Positions 45,618-54,823 of a stretch of 64,000 nt of DNA are shown one piece after another. Each line of letters opens with the position of its first letter. Within the stretch, counting starts at the first letter, position 1. The notes below the pieces were generated by a model. That model searched no databases, was not told the DNA's origin, and saw only the letters and a list, made by a program, of their open reading frames with translations. Source of the DNA: an uncultured Rhodopila sp. (lineage in GTDB: Bacteria; Pseudomonadota; Alphaproteobacteria; Acetobacterales; Acetobacteraceae). The translations under genes and the position numbers were made by a program. The DNA is taken from positions 1-64,000 of the forward strand of contig CAINOE010000211.1 in NCBI GenBank assembly GCA_903851415.1, given 5' to 3'.

Positions 45618-48058
45618 ACCTGTTTCCGCTGTTCCTCGTCTCGTTGGCCGCCGTCGGCTACGAGACGGCGCTGACGCGCTATTTCGCCGTCGCGAAATGG
45701 TCGGAGTACGGCTACTGGGTGATCTCCATCGTCATGGTGGGGTTCGCACTCAGCGGTGTCGTGCTGGCGCTGTGGCGCGATGCCTTTGCCCGCCGCGCCG
45801 CGGTGCTGATGGCGGCGCTGCCGGCCTGCCTGGTGATCACCGCCGCCGCCGGCTACCATTTCACGACGACGAACGCGTTCAATCCGCTGCAATTGCAGAA
45901 CCCGGTAACGTGGCAACCGCAGATCTGGAACATCGCCGGCTACTACGCCGCGCTGCTGCCGTTCTTCTTCCTCGCCGGCCTGTTCATCAGCCTGAGCTTC
46001 GTGCGCAACGCCAGCCGGATCGGCCTGGTCTACGCCTTCGACCTGACCGGCGCGGGCGCGGGCGCCGCCGGGGTGCTTGCGGCGATGTACCTGGTCCACG
46101 CCTTCCACCTTGTGCCGCTGCTGCTGGTGCCTTTGGCGCTGGCCGCGGTGTTCATGCGCGGGCCGCACCACCTGCGGGCGGTCGCCGCCGCGGTGCTGGC
46201 GCTGGGCCTGGCGGAGACCGTGCTGCTGCTGGATGACGAAGCCGCCTATAACGATTTCAAGGCGATCTACGCCCCGCTGCACACGCCGGATGCGAAGATC
46301 GTCGCCTCGGTGAACTCGCCGCGCGGCAACTACGCCGTGCTGGACGATTTCACCGAGCGCGTCGACACCGACATTTCCAACAACGCCGGCATGCTGGGGG
46401 TCGAGGGGCCGCCGCGTTCCTACGGCCTGTACCGCGACGGCAACCGCATTGCCGCGCTGCCGTCGCAGCCCGGACCGCTCGGCTCCGACTACGCCGCGGC
46501 GGCGCTGGACGCGCTTCCCTTCACGTTGATCCCGCACGCCCGGGTGATGCTGGCCGGCGCCTCCGGCGGGTTCCGGATTGCCGAGGCGTCGCGTCTGGGC
46601 GCCGCCGAAATCCGCGCGCTGGAGCCGGAACCCGTGCTGCTCGGCATCCTGCGGCATGGCATCGGTCCCGTCGCGCCAGCCCCCGGCATCGCCGGAGCGG
46701 ACATCTCCGGCTCCGCGCCGCTCGCCGCCATCGGCAACGGCCCGTTCGACATCATCGACCTGTCGGCGGACTTCCTCGACGCCGCCGAAACCAACGCGAC
46801 GGCGTTCAGCCGGGAAGCCATCGTCTCGTATTTGCGCGCCTTGGCGCCGGGCGGGATGGTGTCGATCCCGGTCTCGATCCGCGACTTCCCGGTCTATGCG
46901 CTGCGCATGCTGGCCACGGTGCGGGCGGCGCTGCTGTCGGCGGGCATCGACGACCCCGCGGCGCATGTCCTGGTGTACCGTTCCGCCTGGAACGTCCGCA
47001 TCCTGATCGCGCCCGGCGGCTGGAGCGCCGCCCGCATCGACGCCGCGAAAAAATTCGCCGACGACCGCTCGTTCGACATCGCCTGGTATCCGGGGATGGA
47101 TGTCGGCAAGGCCCGGGACAGCATCTACAACGACCTGCCGGCCGTCTCCTTCGACAAAGGCGAGGTCGAATCCGGCGGTCCGGACGATGCCATCGCCGAC
47201 GAGGCGGAGGCGGTGCTGTCAGGCCAGCCCTCGCCCTCCCGCGACCAGTTCAACCTCTCGCCGATAACCCTGGACCGCCCGTTCTTCTATGCCGTGCTGC
47301 GGCTGGACCGCATCGGGACAATTCTGAAACGCCTGGAAATCCTGCCGCAGGCCGAGGTGGGCGCGCTGGTCAACCTCGCGGTGCTGGCGCAGGCGGCGGT
47401 GATCGCCGTGCTGGTGCTGATGGTGCCGCTGCTGGCCCCCGGCCGGATCCGCGCGCCCGGGGCCGGGCTATTGCGCGCGGTCGTTTATTTCCCGGCGCTG
47501 GCGCTCGGGTTCCTGTTCATCGAGATCTACCTGATTGAGAAAGCCAGCTTCTGGCTGTCCGACCGCACCAGCGGATTCGCGCTGGTATTGACCGGGATGC
47601 TGATCTTCTCCGGCCTCGGCAGCCTGCTGTCGGAGCGGATGGCGGCGGCGCCGCGGCACTTCATGGCGCTGGCGGCGTTGGTCGTGCTGATCTGGTGCGC
47701 GTCGGCGGCGGCTTTCCTGGAACCGGTGCTGCTGAGGACGCTGGATTGGCCGTTCATGGCGCGGACGGGGCTGCTGCTGGCGGTGATCGCGCCGGTGTCG
47801 GTGGCGCTGGGCACGCCGTTCCCGCTCGGACTGAACCAGACCGGATCCACCGGGTTCCTGCCCTGGGCCTGGGGGCTGAATGGCGCATTTTCTGTTGTCG
47901 CCACGCCACTGGCGAATTTGATTGCACGCGAAGCCGGATTCATGTGGGTTCTTTTCTGCGCGGCAATCCTTTATGGCATCGCTTTGATAACATTTCCGGC
48001 GATGAGGAAGACCTCGGTTTGGCAAGACATCCCAGCACCATCACCCGCCGGGGAGTAA
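45614..48058 (+). CDS. Multipass membrane protein with spermidine-synthase-like domain
   Basis: 814 aa. N-terminal helices (about residues 1-215), a central soluble region with a Rossmann-like spermidine-synthase fold (HARVMLAGASGGFRIAEASR, then NGPFDIIDLSADF), and a second helical block from about residue 580. The SAM-type loop reads AGASGGF rather than the usual GGGDG, so it may not make polyamines. Known as a family of fused spermidine synthase-like membrane proteins of unknown function. ATGA-coupled to the hydrolase gene and overlapping the next by 40 bp. Confidence 0.72.
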   Translation: MNLFPLFLVSLAAVGYETALTRYFAVAKWSEYGYWVISIVMVGFALSGVVLALWRDAFARRAAVLMAALPACLVITAAAGYHFTTTNAFNPLQLQNPVTWQPQIWNIAGYYAALLPFFFLAGLFISLSFVRNASRIGLVYAFDLTGAGAGAAGVLAAMYLVHAFHLVPLLLVPLALAAVFMRGPHHLRAVAAAVLALGLAETVLLLDDEAAYNDFKAIYAPLHTPDAKIVASVNSPRGNYAVLDDFTERVDTDISNNAGMLGVEGPPRSYGLYRDGNRIAALPSQPGPLGSDYAAAALDALPFTLIPHARVMLAGASGGFRIAEASRLGAAEIRALEPEPVLLGILRHGIGPVAPAPGIAGADISGSAPLAAIGNGPFDIIDLSADFLDAAETNATAFSREAIVSYLRALAPGGMVSIPVSIRDFPVYALRMLATVRAALLSAGIDDPAAHVLVYRSAWNVRILIAPGGWSAARIDAAKKFADDRSFDIAWYPGMDVGKARDSIYNDLPAVSFDKGEVESGGPDDAIADEAEAVLSGQPSPSRDQFNLSPITLDRPFFYAVLRLDRIGTILKRLEILPQAEVGALVNLAVLAQAAVIAVLVLMVPLLAPGRIRAPGAGLLRAVVYFPALALGFLFIEIYLIEKASFWLSDRTSGFALVLTGMLIFSGLGSLLSERMAAAPRHFMALAALVVLIWCASAAAFLEPVLLRTLDWPFMARTGLLLAVIAPVSVALGTPFPLGLNQTGSTGFLPWAWGLNGAFSVVATPLANLIAREAGFMWVLFCAAILYGIALITFPAMRKTSVWQDIPAPSPAGE

Positions 48059-48975
48059 TCTCCGCCGCGGCCGCGGCTTCCGTCCTGCCCGTCGCCGCCC
48101 ACGCGGCTTCGGCCTGGACCAAATCCGCCTATGAGACGGCCATGCGCGAATCCGGCCGACCGGTCAGCCTGACGGACGCCCAGTTCGACGCGATCCAGAA
48201 GCGCAAGCCGGCCGCCATGCGATTGATCGAGTCGTACCTGAAGGAGCGGCTGGGTTCAGCAGATCCGGCGGTGCTGGCGGCATTCCAGGCGGTGCCCCGC
48301 GAGTACTATCACTACGAGTATCCGGAACACCGGGCGACTCCGGGCGATGCCTATGAGGACAATCCGAAACCGTGGGCGCTCGGCTGGGGTTCGGCATTGT
48401 CCGATTATCTGGGGCAGGCCTACATGACCCAGATCTGCAAGCCAGGGCCGGGCGAAATCACGCTGGAGATCGGCACCGGCAGCGGATTTCAGAGCAGCCT
48501 GCTGTCGCGGATCGTCGCGAAGTCCTACTCGATCGAGATCATCGAGCCGCTGGGCAGGGCCGTCGGCAGGATTTTCGCCCCGCTGGGCTACGACAACGTC
48601 CATAGCCGCGTCGGCGACGGCTATTACGGCTGGCCGGAGGTGCAGGGCGGCTTCGACATCATCATCGTCACCTGCGCGGCGACCTTCGCGCCGCCCGATC
48701 TGTTCAAGCAGTTGAAGCCGGGCGGCCGGATGATCATTCCCATCGGCCAGCCGTTCAAGCGCGGGCAGGTGCTGTATGTCTATACGAAGGACGCCGAGGG
48801 GAAGATCCACTCGAAGCGCGATATCGGGGTGTTCTTCATTCCGATGACCGGGGCGATCCAGCGAAACCAGCCGGTGCGCCCGGAGACCGTGTCGGATCGC
48901 GTGCCGGCGCCGCCGAAGCCTCCGGCGGATGAGCCCAAGCCCGCGGCCGCGGAGGCGAAACCGGCGGTGGAATAA
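48019..48975 (+). CDS. Tat-exported isoaspartyl methyltransferase-like protein
   Basis: 318 aa from a TTG with AGGAAG eight bases upstream; the start overlaps the previous gene by 40 bp. N-terminus TRRGVISAAAAASVLPVAAH fits a twin-arginine signal. The body matches Pcm: SAM loop LEIGTGSGFQSSLLSRI and GDGYYGWPEVQGGFDIIIVT, PPDLFKQLKPGGRMIIPIG. The C-terminus is Pro/Ala/Lys rich. Pcm is normally cytoplasmic and repairs isoaspartate, so export would be unusual since SAM is not expected in the periplasm. The true start is the weak point. Confidence 0.7.
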   Translation: MARHPSTITRRGVISAAAAASVLPVAAHAASAWTKSAYETAMRESGRPVSLTDAQFDAIQKRKPAAMRLIESYLKERLGSADPAVLAAFQAVPREYYHYEYPEHRATPGDAYEDNPKPWALGWGSALSDYLGQAYMTQICKPGPGEITLEIGTGSGFQSSLLSRIVAKSYSIEIIEPLGRAVGRIFAPLGYDNVHSRVGDGYYGWPEVQGGFDIIIVTCAATFAPPDLFKQLKPGGRMIIPIGQPFKRGQVLYVYTKDAEGKIHSKRDIGVFFIPMTGAIQRNQPVRPETVSDRVPAPPKPPADEPKPAAAEAKPAVE

Positions 48976-49030
48976 CCGGGGCTGGAGGCTTCGCCGCCAA
49001 CAACGGCGGCCTGGACCCGGATGGCGAATT

Positions 49031-49200
49031 ACAGCGTGTTCAGGCTGACTGGAAAGGCGGCGGACGCTGCCACACCGTCATGGCCCGGCTCGTCCGGGCC
49101 ACCTATACCAGCACCCTGCCGCGATAGGTGGCCCGGACAACAAGCCGGGCCATGACGAACAGGGTCCTCGCCACGCTTCCAGTCAGCCTGGAAATGCTCT
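49031..49200. repeat. 170-bp inverted-repeat element
   Basis: Two arms of about 78 bp (49031-49110 and 49122-49200) are imperfect reverse complements, sharing CAGGCTGACTGGAA at the outer ends and GTCATGGCCCGGC inside. The inner part belongs to the dispersed family. Non-autonomous, no gene inside. It directly abuts the broken envelope gene at 49199-49612. Confidence 0.8.
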
Positions 49201-49612
49201 AGCCTCCCAATACTTGTTGTTGAAGCTCAGCTCGAAATTCAGCCCGTAAAAGAACGTCTGCCGCGCTGCACCCGGCACGACGAACAGGGTTCGCAATTTG
49301 CCCCCCGTTGAACTGCGCGGTGCCCGGGGCGAATGTATAGACCGGCATATACACGCCGAGTTCCCACCAATCGGTCATGCCGTCGGCGGTTTCCAGTGCG
49401 CCGTTCCAGCTATGGTTGGAGATGGTCCCGCCAGGGAAGGCCGGTTGCCTGAGACCGTCCGGTGCGTAATCGTTATGTAACGCAGCGTCGACGTGGCCGC
49501 GCTCGGCAATTTCGGCGCCGTAAACCCGGATCTCGTCGGTCTGCGCCCGTGCGGCCAGCGGAGACGCCGCAGTCAATATGACTGCTGAAAAACAGAAGTT
49601 ACGCCAAGGCAC
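49199..49612 (-). pseudogene. Truncated, frameshifted outer-membrane-type protein
   Basis: N-terminus has a signal peptide (NFCFSAVILTAASPLAARAQ) then HNDYAPDGLRQPAFPGG and TDWWELGVYMPVYTF, typical of a conserved family of putative outer-membrane proteins. At a run of six C (49301-49306) the frame slips: the +1 frame continues NGGKLRTLFVVPG and TFFYGLNFELSFNNKYWEA, the expected continuation, and then enters the inverted-repeat element and stops. So there is a frameshift and loss of the 3' half. Likely a pseudogene, perhaps broken by the repeat. Confidence 0.75.
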
Positions 49613-49844
49613 GACAGTTTCCCGTTAACTGTGTCAGCCGGGGAATTGGCGCTTCTTGCTACGCTGTCAACGGTGATGTATCCCGCGAGCGGATTGGGGG
49701 CGATGCCGCGATTGAGTGCATCACCCGCCGCAGGCGTGATCGAGCGTTACGTGCCGGAGCTGCGCAGGTTGCGGGTGTGATAAGCGGCCCGAACTCGTGC
49801 GCGCAATCCTGCCAGGCGAAGTCCGAAACCATGGTGAGAGTCTC

Positions 49845-50534
49845 ATGCCGCCCAAGGAACAGCACCGCTCGCATCGCACCGGGTGGCTGCGCGCCGCCGT
49901 GCTGGGCGCCAATGACGGCATCCTTTCAACCGGCAGTCTGCTGCTTGGCGTTGCCTCCTCCAACGCCAGCCACTCAAGCATCCTGATCGCCGGCATCGCG
50001 AGCCTGGTCGCCGGAGCCATGGCGATGGCCGCCGGAGAGTACGTCTCGGTCAGTTCGCAAGCCGACACCGAAGAGGCGGATCTCGCGCTGGAGCGGCTTG
50101 GGCTGGAAACCGATCTTGCTTACGAGCATGAAGAACTCACACGGATCTACGTCGAGCGCGGTCTGACGACCGAGCTGGCAAGAGAGGTGGTGACGCAACT
50201 CATGGCCCGGGACGCCCTGGGCGCCCATGCCCGCGACGAGATCGGCATCACCGATACGCAAGCCGCCCGGCCGCTGCAAGCTGCGGCGGCGTCCGGGGCG
50301 AGCTTCACGGTTGGCGCGATCCTGCCGCTCGCCGGCGCGGTGCTTGTGACCGGCCCGGACCTGATCCCCGTCGTTGCCGGAACATCGCTCGTCTTCCTGG
50401 CTTTACTCGGGGCGATGGCTGCGCGCGCTGGCGGGGCGAGCCTGGTCAGAGGCGCGGCGCGCGTCCTGTTTTGGGGCGCCCTGGCGATGGGGGTGACGGC
50501 CGGCGTCGGCGCGTTGGTGGGGACGCCGATGTGA
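49845..50534 (+). CDS. VIT1/CCC1 family transporter
   Basis: 229 aa, start ATG at 49845 (MPPKEQHRSHRTGWL). Five predicted helices with the VIT signature: LGANDGILSTGSLLLGVASS, AGAMAMAAGEYVSVSSQADTEEADL, and an acidic cytoplasmic region (RGLTTELAREVVTQLMARDAL). Exports Fe2+ or Mn2+ from the cytoplasm in known members. Other metal transport genes follow 2 kb downstream. The 230-bp gap before it has nothing recognised. Confidence 0.88.
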   Translation: MPPKEQHRSHRTGWLRAAVLGANDGILSTGSLLLGVASSNASHSSILIAGIASLVAGAMAMAAGEYVSVSSQADTEEADLALERLGLETDLAYEHEELTRIYVERGLTTELAREVVTQLMARDALGAHARDEIGITDTQAARPLQAAAASGASFTVGAILPLAGAVLVTGPDLIPVVAGTSLVFLALLGAMAARAGGASLVRGAARVLFWGALAMGVTAGVGALVGTPM

Positions 50535-50918
50535 GAAAATGCGACCGGGTCCGGCGTGGCGGTCCGGCGGGCGATCGAATGGGCCAGCAGGCCCACCGCC
50601 GATGGAGCAGGCGACGGCTTTAAACCCGAAGCTCCCGGCACGAGGCGCCGCCCGCGGCGTGGCGTAGGCACAATTCCGATCCAAGATCGACCAGACGGGA
50701 CGGCGCCTCGGCGCAGGCCGCGCGGGGCAAGCCGCCGGACTATTGCGCTTGCCCGTTACGGTGCCATCTCACATTCTTCCTGGTATGTTCGTCTTCACCG
50801 GAGCCGATGCCGCCACGACAGGTTTCGCGTTCCATGCCGGCCAACCGCGGGGATTCGCTCTTTTGCCGAAGCTGCTCTTGCGGTTCCGGCCCGGGGATTC
50901 GATGGCGGGAATCATTGG
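50535..50918. other. Gene-free stretch
   Basis: Between the VIT-like and methyltransferase genes. Open frames here lack a ribosome site or family resemblance. GC-rich inverted segments occur near 50640-50730 but no clear hairpin. Nothing supported. Confidence 0.4.
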
Positions 50919-51656
50919 ATGAAGTGGTTGGAGCGTGCCGTCCGCAACCTGGTGGTTCGATCCGTCAACGCAAGCGGGGTGCTTCTGCTCCAGCGCGTGC
51001 CGATTGCGCTGCGAAATAACCGGTCTGACTTTTTGGCTCTCCGGCGGCATTGGGTCGCAGGGAAGCCGAAGGGCAATGACCTGGACATGGTCCGTCTGGC
51101 GTTTCTCGCGACCAACATCGCCGCCCTTGAGGCAGCCGGCGTTCCCGGTGCGTTCGCGGAACTTGGTGTCTGGCGAGGAAATTCGGCAAAGGTCATCCAC
51201 AGCCTCGCCCCCGGAAGGGACCTTTACTTGCTGGATACCTTCCAGGGCTTTCCGGCAGAACATTCCGATGACGATCCGGTCAGCGGGATATCGCACCATT
51301 ATCAGGATGTCTCGGTTGACACGGTTCGCGCCTTTGTCGGCCGGTCCGAGCGTATCCATTTCGTGGTCGGATGTTTTCCGGACTCAGCCGGCTCTATTCC
51401 ATTTGAAGAGCGTTTCGCCTTCGTGCACATCGACTGCGATCTCTATCGATCGGTAAGAGCTGGACTTGAATACTTCTATCCACGCATGTCCCCGAAGGGG
51501 CTGATCGTGGTTCATGACTATGGCAGCGGCCGGTGGCCGGGCGTGACCAAAGCCGTGAACGAATATCTCTCCGACAAGCCGGAGACTCCGGTGCTGATAC
51601 CCGACACTTCGGGGAGCGCCGCGATCGTCCGCCAGATGCACGGATCACCTGTCTGA
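50919..51656 (+). CDS. TylF/MycF-type O-methyltransferase
   Basis: 245 aa. TylF-family features: GAFAELGVWRGNSAKVIHSL, LYLLDTFQGFPAEHSDDDP, FAFVHIDCDLYRSVRAGLEY (metal ligands DCD) and GLIVVHDYG. SAM- and Mg-dependent methylation of a sugar or similar hydroxyl. The frame is open upstream but the ATG at 50919 begins the recognisable part. Stands alone between metal-transport genes; substrate unknown. Confidence 0.8.
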   Translation: MKWLERAVRNLVVRSVNASGVLLLQRVPIALRNNRSDFLALRRHWVAGKPKGNDLDMVRLAFLATNIAALEAAGVPGAFAELGVWRGNSAKVIHSLAPGRDLYLLDTFQGFPAEHSDDDPVSGISHHYQDVSVDTVRAFVGRSERIHFVVGCFPDSAGSIPFEERFAFVHIDCDLYRSVRAGLEYFYPRMSPKGLIVVHDYGSGRWPGVTKAVNEYLSDKPETPVLIPDTSGSAAIVRQMHGSPV

Positions 51657-51905
51657 CCCGGGCGCGGTAAACCGGCTCGGGGTCCCGTCCCGGCTCAAAC
51701 CGCCGCCTCGCTGTCACCGCCACGGCCCCTAAATCGGGCCGGCCGCCGCGGTCCGGGCTCCGGCAGCGCCGCCCCAAAGCCGGGCGGCGGTCATCACCGG
51801 CGCCGGTGTTACAAAAGTCTGACGTCACGGATAACGGCTTGAAAACCGGGGCATGATGAACTAGGCCGCGAGGAAGCCGAACTCTGCCCGAGGGCGATCC
51901 CAGAC

Positions 51906-53174
51906 GTGAATTTCATTACCAAGTGCTACTACCTGTTCCGGCGCGTCTGGAAATCCGTTTCGCTCTATCTGGTCCTGGCCGGCCCCGGCCTCGTGGTGAT
52001 GATCGCCGACAACGATGCGGGCGGCATCACAACCTATGCCGCCACCGGAGCGAAATACGGCTATCACCTGATCTGGTTTCTGGTGATCCTCATCCCGGTC
52101 GCCTATTATGTACAAGAAATGACGGTTCGGCTGGGTGCGGTCACCAAGCGCGGCCACGCCGAGGCGATCTTCGACGGGTTCGGAGCCTTTTGGGGCTGGT
52201 TTTCGCTCCTCGACCTGATGCTGGTGGATTGGCTGACCCTGGTGACCGAGTTCATCGGCATGACATCGGCGCTGCGGATTTTCGGCGTGCCCGAGTGGCT
52301 GACCGTCCTGGCGGTCTGCCTGCTGATGGGCTTCATGGTGCTGAACGGCCGCTACTGGACCTGGGAGAAGATCGCGCTCGGCTTCTGCCTGCTGAATCTG
52401 ATCTACATTCCGGCCGCATTCCTGGTTCAGCCACCGCTGCGCCAAATCCTGGCGGACGGCATCATCCCGAACTTCCCGGGCGGCTTCAACGGCGAGATGT
52501 TCTTCTTCCTGATGGCGAATATCGGCACCACCATCGCCCCGTGGATGCTGTTCTTCCAGCAGAGCTCCGTGGTGGACAAGGGCATGCGGGAGAAGGATAT
52601 CCCCTGGGGCCGGTTCGACACCTGGACGGGTGCGATCATTACCGTGGTGGTGGCGGTCTTCATCGTCGTGCTGACCGGCACCATCCTGCATGGCGTGGAG
52701 ATCGACGACGCGGCGCAAGCCTCCGCCCTGGTCATGCAGACGAACCGGTATGCCGGCACGATGATGGCCATCGGCCTGTTCGATGCCGGACTGCTCGGGG
52801 CGATCTGCATCTCTCTCGCCAGTTCGTGGGCGTTCGGCGAAATCTTCGGCTGGGCGCATTCGTTGAACACCAAGATCAAGGAAGCGCCCTGGTTCTATGT
52901 CAGCTATTTCTTCACGCTGGTGTCCGCCGGCCTTGTCGTGCTGATCCCGGGCGCGCCGCTGGTGCTGATCACGCTGTTCGTTCAGGTCGTCGCGGTGACG
53001 CTGCTGCCGGCGGCGCTGGTGTTCCTGATCCTGCTGCTCAACGATCGTGAAACGATGGGCGGCCACTGCAACACCCGGTCGCAGAACGTCATCGGCGGGG
53101 TCATCATCGGGACGATCATCGTGCTGTCCACCTGCTACGGCATCAGCGCCCTGTTCCCCGGGCTGTTCGCCTGA
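51906..53174 (+). CDS. NRAMP-like divalent metal transporter, non-canonical
   Basis: 422 aa with about 11 helices. The TM1 signature is IADNDAGGITTYAATG where Mn/Fe NRAMPs have DPGN, and the TM6 motif is ANIGTTIAPWMLFFQQSS where they have MPHNLYLHS, so the metal-binding Met is missing. Related NRAMPs without the Met transport Mg2+ or other hard ions. Followed by a small membrane protein and a soluble MgtE-N/CBS protein that could sense Mg2+. Likely a Mg2+ or Mn2+ importer; the ion is inferred. Confidence 0.82.
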   Translation: MNFITKCYYLFRRVWKSVSLYLVLAGPGLVVMIADNDAGGITTYAATGAKYGYHLIWFLVILIPVAYYVQEMTVRLGAVTKRGHAEAIFDGFGAFWGWFSLLDLMLVDWLTLVTEFIGMTSALRIFGVPEWLTVLAVCLLMGFMVLNGRYWTWEKIALGFCLLNLIYIPAAFLVQPPLRQILADGIIPNFPGGFNGEMFFFLMANIGTTIAPWMLFFQQSSVVDKGMREKDIPWGRFDTWTGAIITVVVAVFIVVLTGTILHGVEIDDAAQASALVMQTNRYAGTMMAIGLFDAGLLGAICISLASSWAFGEIFGWAHSLNTKIKEAPWFYVSYFFTLVSAGLVVLIPGAPLVLITLFVQVVAVTLLPAALVFLILLLNDRETMGGHCNTRSQNVIGGVIIGTIIVLSTCYGISALFPGLFA

Positions 53175-53198
53175 CCATCATCCGGCCGCGAGGAAACC

Positions 53199-53393
53199 AT
53201 GTCGATCGCTCACGCCGTCCGCTCGCTGTTCGCCGGCAACCTGGAGAAGATCCGGGACATCAACCGCAAATACGCGACCCCGCGCATTGCGATGTCGCTG
53301 CCGGTGCGGCTCGCTTTGCTGGCGCTGCGCGTCTATCTGCTCTTGCTCGTCGGTTTGCTCGTCTACAAGTTCACCATCACCCTCATGCAATAG
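53199..53393 (+). CDS. Small membrane protein in NRAMP operon
   Basis: 64 aa, ATG preceded by GAGGAAACC. Basic N-terminus (RSLFAGNLEKIRDINRKYAT) and one membrane helix (LALLALRVYLLLLVGLLVYK). Lies 24 bp after the NRAMP gene and 20 bp before the MgtE-N/CBS gene, so it is probably part of the same transcript and complex. No family recognised. Confidence 0.68.
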   Translation: MSIAHAVRSLFAGNLEKIRDINRKYATPRIAMSLPVRLALLALRVYLLLLVGLLVYKFTITLMQ

Positions 53394-53413
53394 CGTTCGA
53401 CGGCAGGCACATC

Positions 53414-54667
53414 ATGAACACTCTGATCGAGCGCAGCTATCTGCTGAGCGACCTCATCGGCATTCCGGCCGTCATCGCCGGCAAGAAGATCGGCAAGCTC
53501 GCGGACCTGATTGTCACCGAGGACGGCAAACTTCCCGAGGTCACGCATGTCCTGGTGAAGCGCCCGTTCGGGCACAAGTCGCTGCTGGTGCCCTGGGCCA
53601 AGGTGACCGAACTGGGACCGCGCCTGGTGATAGACGCGGCTACCTCGGCCGAGGTGAAGGGGGAGCCGCAAGAGGGGCAGGTCTGTTTGAAGGACCACCT
53701 GCTGGACAAGAAGGTGCTCGATTGCGACGACGACGAGGTCGAGGTCGTCTACGACATCAAGCTGGCGGTGCGCCAGGGCCGGCTGTACGCCACAGACGTC
53801 GATTGCTCGCGGGCGGCGTTCCTGCGCCGCATCGGTCTGCGGCCGCTGGCCGATATGCTGCGCTCCATCGCCAGCCGCATCAACGATGACACGATCCCCT
53901 GGACCTATGTGCAGCGCCTGCCGGCGGGAATCAGCGGCTTCCACGGCGACGTCAAGCTGAACGTCCTGAAGGAGAAGCTGCCGGACATCCATCCGGTGGA
54001 CCTCGCCGACATCCTGGAGGAACTCGACCCGCAGGAACGCCTGGCGATCTTCAACGCGCTGGAGACCGAGCATGCCTCCGACACCCTGGAGGAGATCGAG
54101 CCCCGGGTGCAGCGCGAACTGATCTCCTCGCTGGAGCCCGGGCGCGCCGCGGAGCTGATCAACGACATGAGCCCGGCGCAGGCGGCGGATATTTTGGCCG
54201 TGCTGCCGGCGCCGGATGTCGATGGCATCCTCGAGCTGATCGATGCCGAGGAGTCGCGCAAGATCCACCATTTGCTCGAGCACCACGACGACACCATCGT
54301 GAATTTCGCGACCACGCACGTGATCACCTTCCCGCCCGAGACAACCATCCGGCAGGTTCTCGATGACTATCGGGTCGTCGCCAAGGACGCGGATGTCGTG
54401 ATGTATGTCTATGTGCTGGATGCCGGGCGCCGGCTTATCGGCGTGCTCGACATCAAGGAGATCATGCAGGCCGAACCGGAGGACCGTCTGGCGGACGTGA
54501 TGACCACCAATCTGGTGACCCTGAACGCCGGCTCCACCGTGAAGGAGGCGGCAAAGCTGTTCGCCCGCTACAGCTTCCGGGCGATTCCGATCGTCGATGA
54601 CGCCGAGCTGTTGCTGGGCGCGATCCCCTACCGCGATGTGATGGACCTGCAGCACCGGGATGCATGA
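53414..54667 (+). CDS. PRC-barrel / MgtE-N / CBS protein without channel domain
   Basis: 417 aa, soluble throughout. Residues 1-170 carry two PRC-barrel-like parts (IAGKKIGKLADLIVTEDGKL). Residues 180-300 are an MgtE N domain (HPVDLADILEELDPQERLAI, AAELINDMSPAQAADILAVL), and 305-410 a CBS pair (DRLADVMTTNLVTLNAGSTV). MgtE Mg2+ channels carry the same N and CBS parts fused to five helices; here the channel is absent. It probably senses cytoplasmic Mg2+ and gates the adjacent NRAMP. The role is inferred. Confidence 0.82.
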   Translation: MNTLIERSYLLSDLIGIPAVIAGKKIGKLADLIVTEDGKLPEVTHVLVKRPFGHKSLLVPWAKVTELGPRLVIDAATSAEVKGEPQEGQVCLKDHLLDKKVLDCDDDEVEVVYDIKLAVRQGRLYATDVDCSRAAFLRRIGLRPLADMLRSIASRINDDTIPWTYVQRLPAGISGFHGDVKLNVLKEKLPDIHPVDLADILEELDPQERLAIFNALETEHASDTLEEIEPRVQRELISSLEPGRAAELINDMSPAQAADILAVLPAPDVDGILELIDAEESRKIHHLLEHHDDTIVNFATTHVITFPPETTIRQVLDDYRVVAKDADVVMYVYVLDAGRRLIGVLDIKEIMQAEPEDRLADVMTTNLVTLNAGSTVKEAAKLFARYSFRAIPIVDDAELLLGAIPYRDVMDLQHRDA

Positions 54668-54823
54668 GCGGACGGCCGGACCCGGCCCTGGCCATGATTT
54701 TACCGGCGTCCAGAATTGCCCGATCCGCCGAGTCGCCGATAACGCCGCAGTAGCCCCTTGGAACGCATTCGTTTAGATGCTCCGGAAAACTCCGCCGGTT
54801 CGGCGGAGCAAGAGGGAATCATC

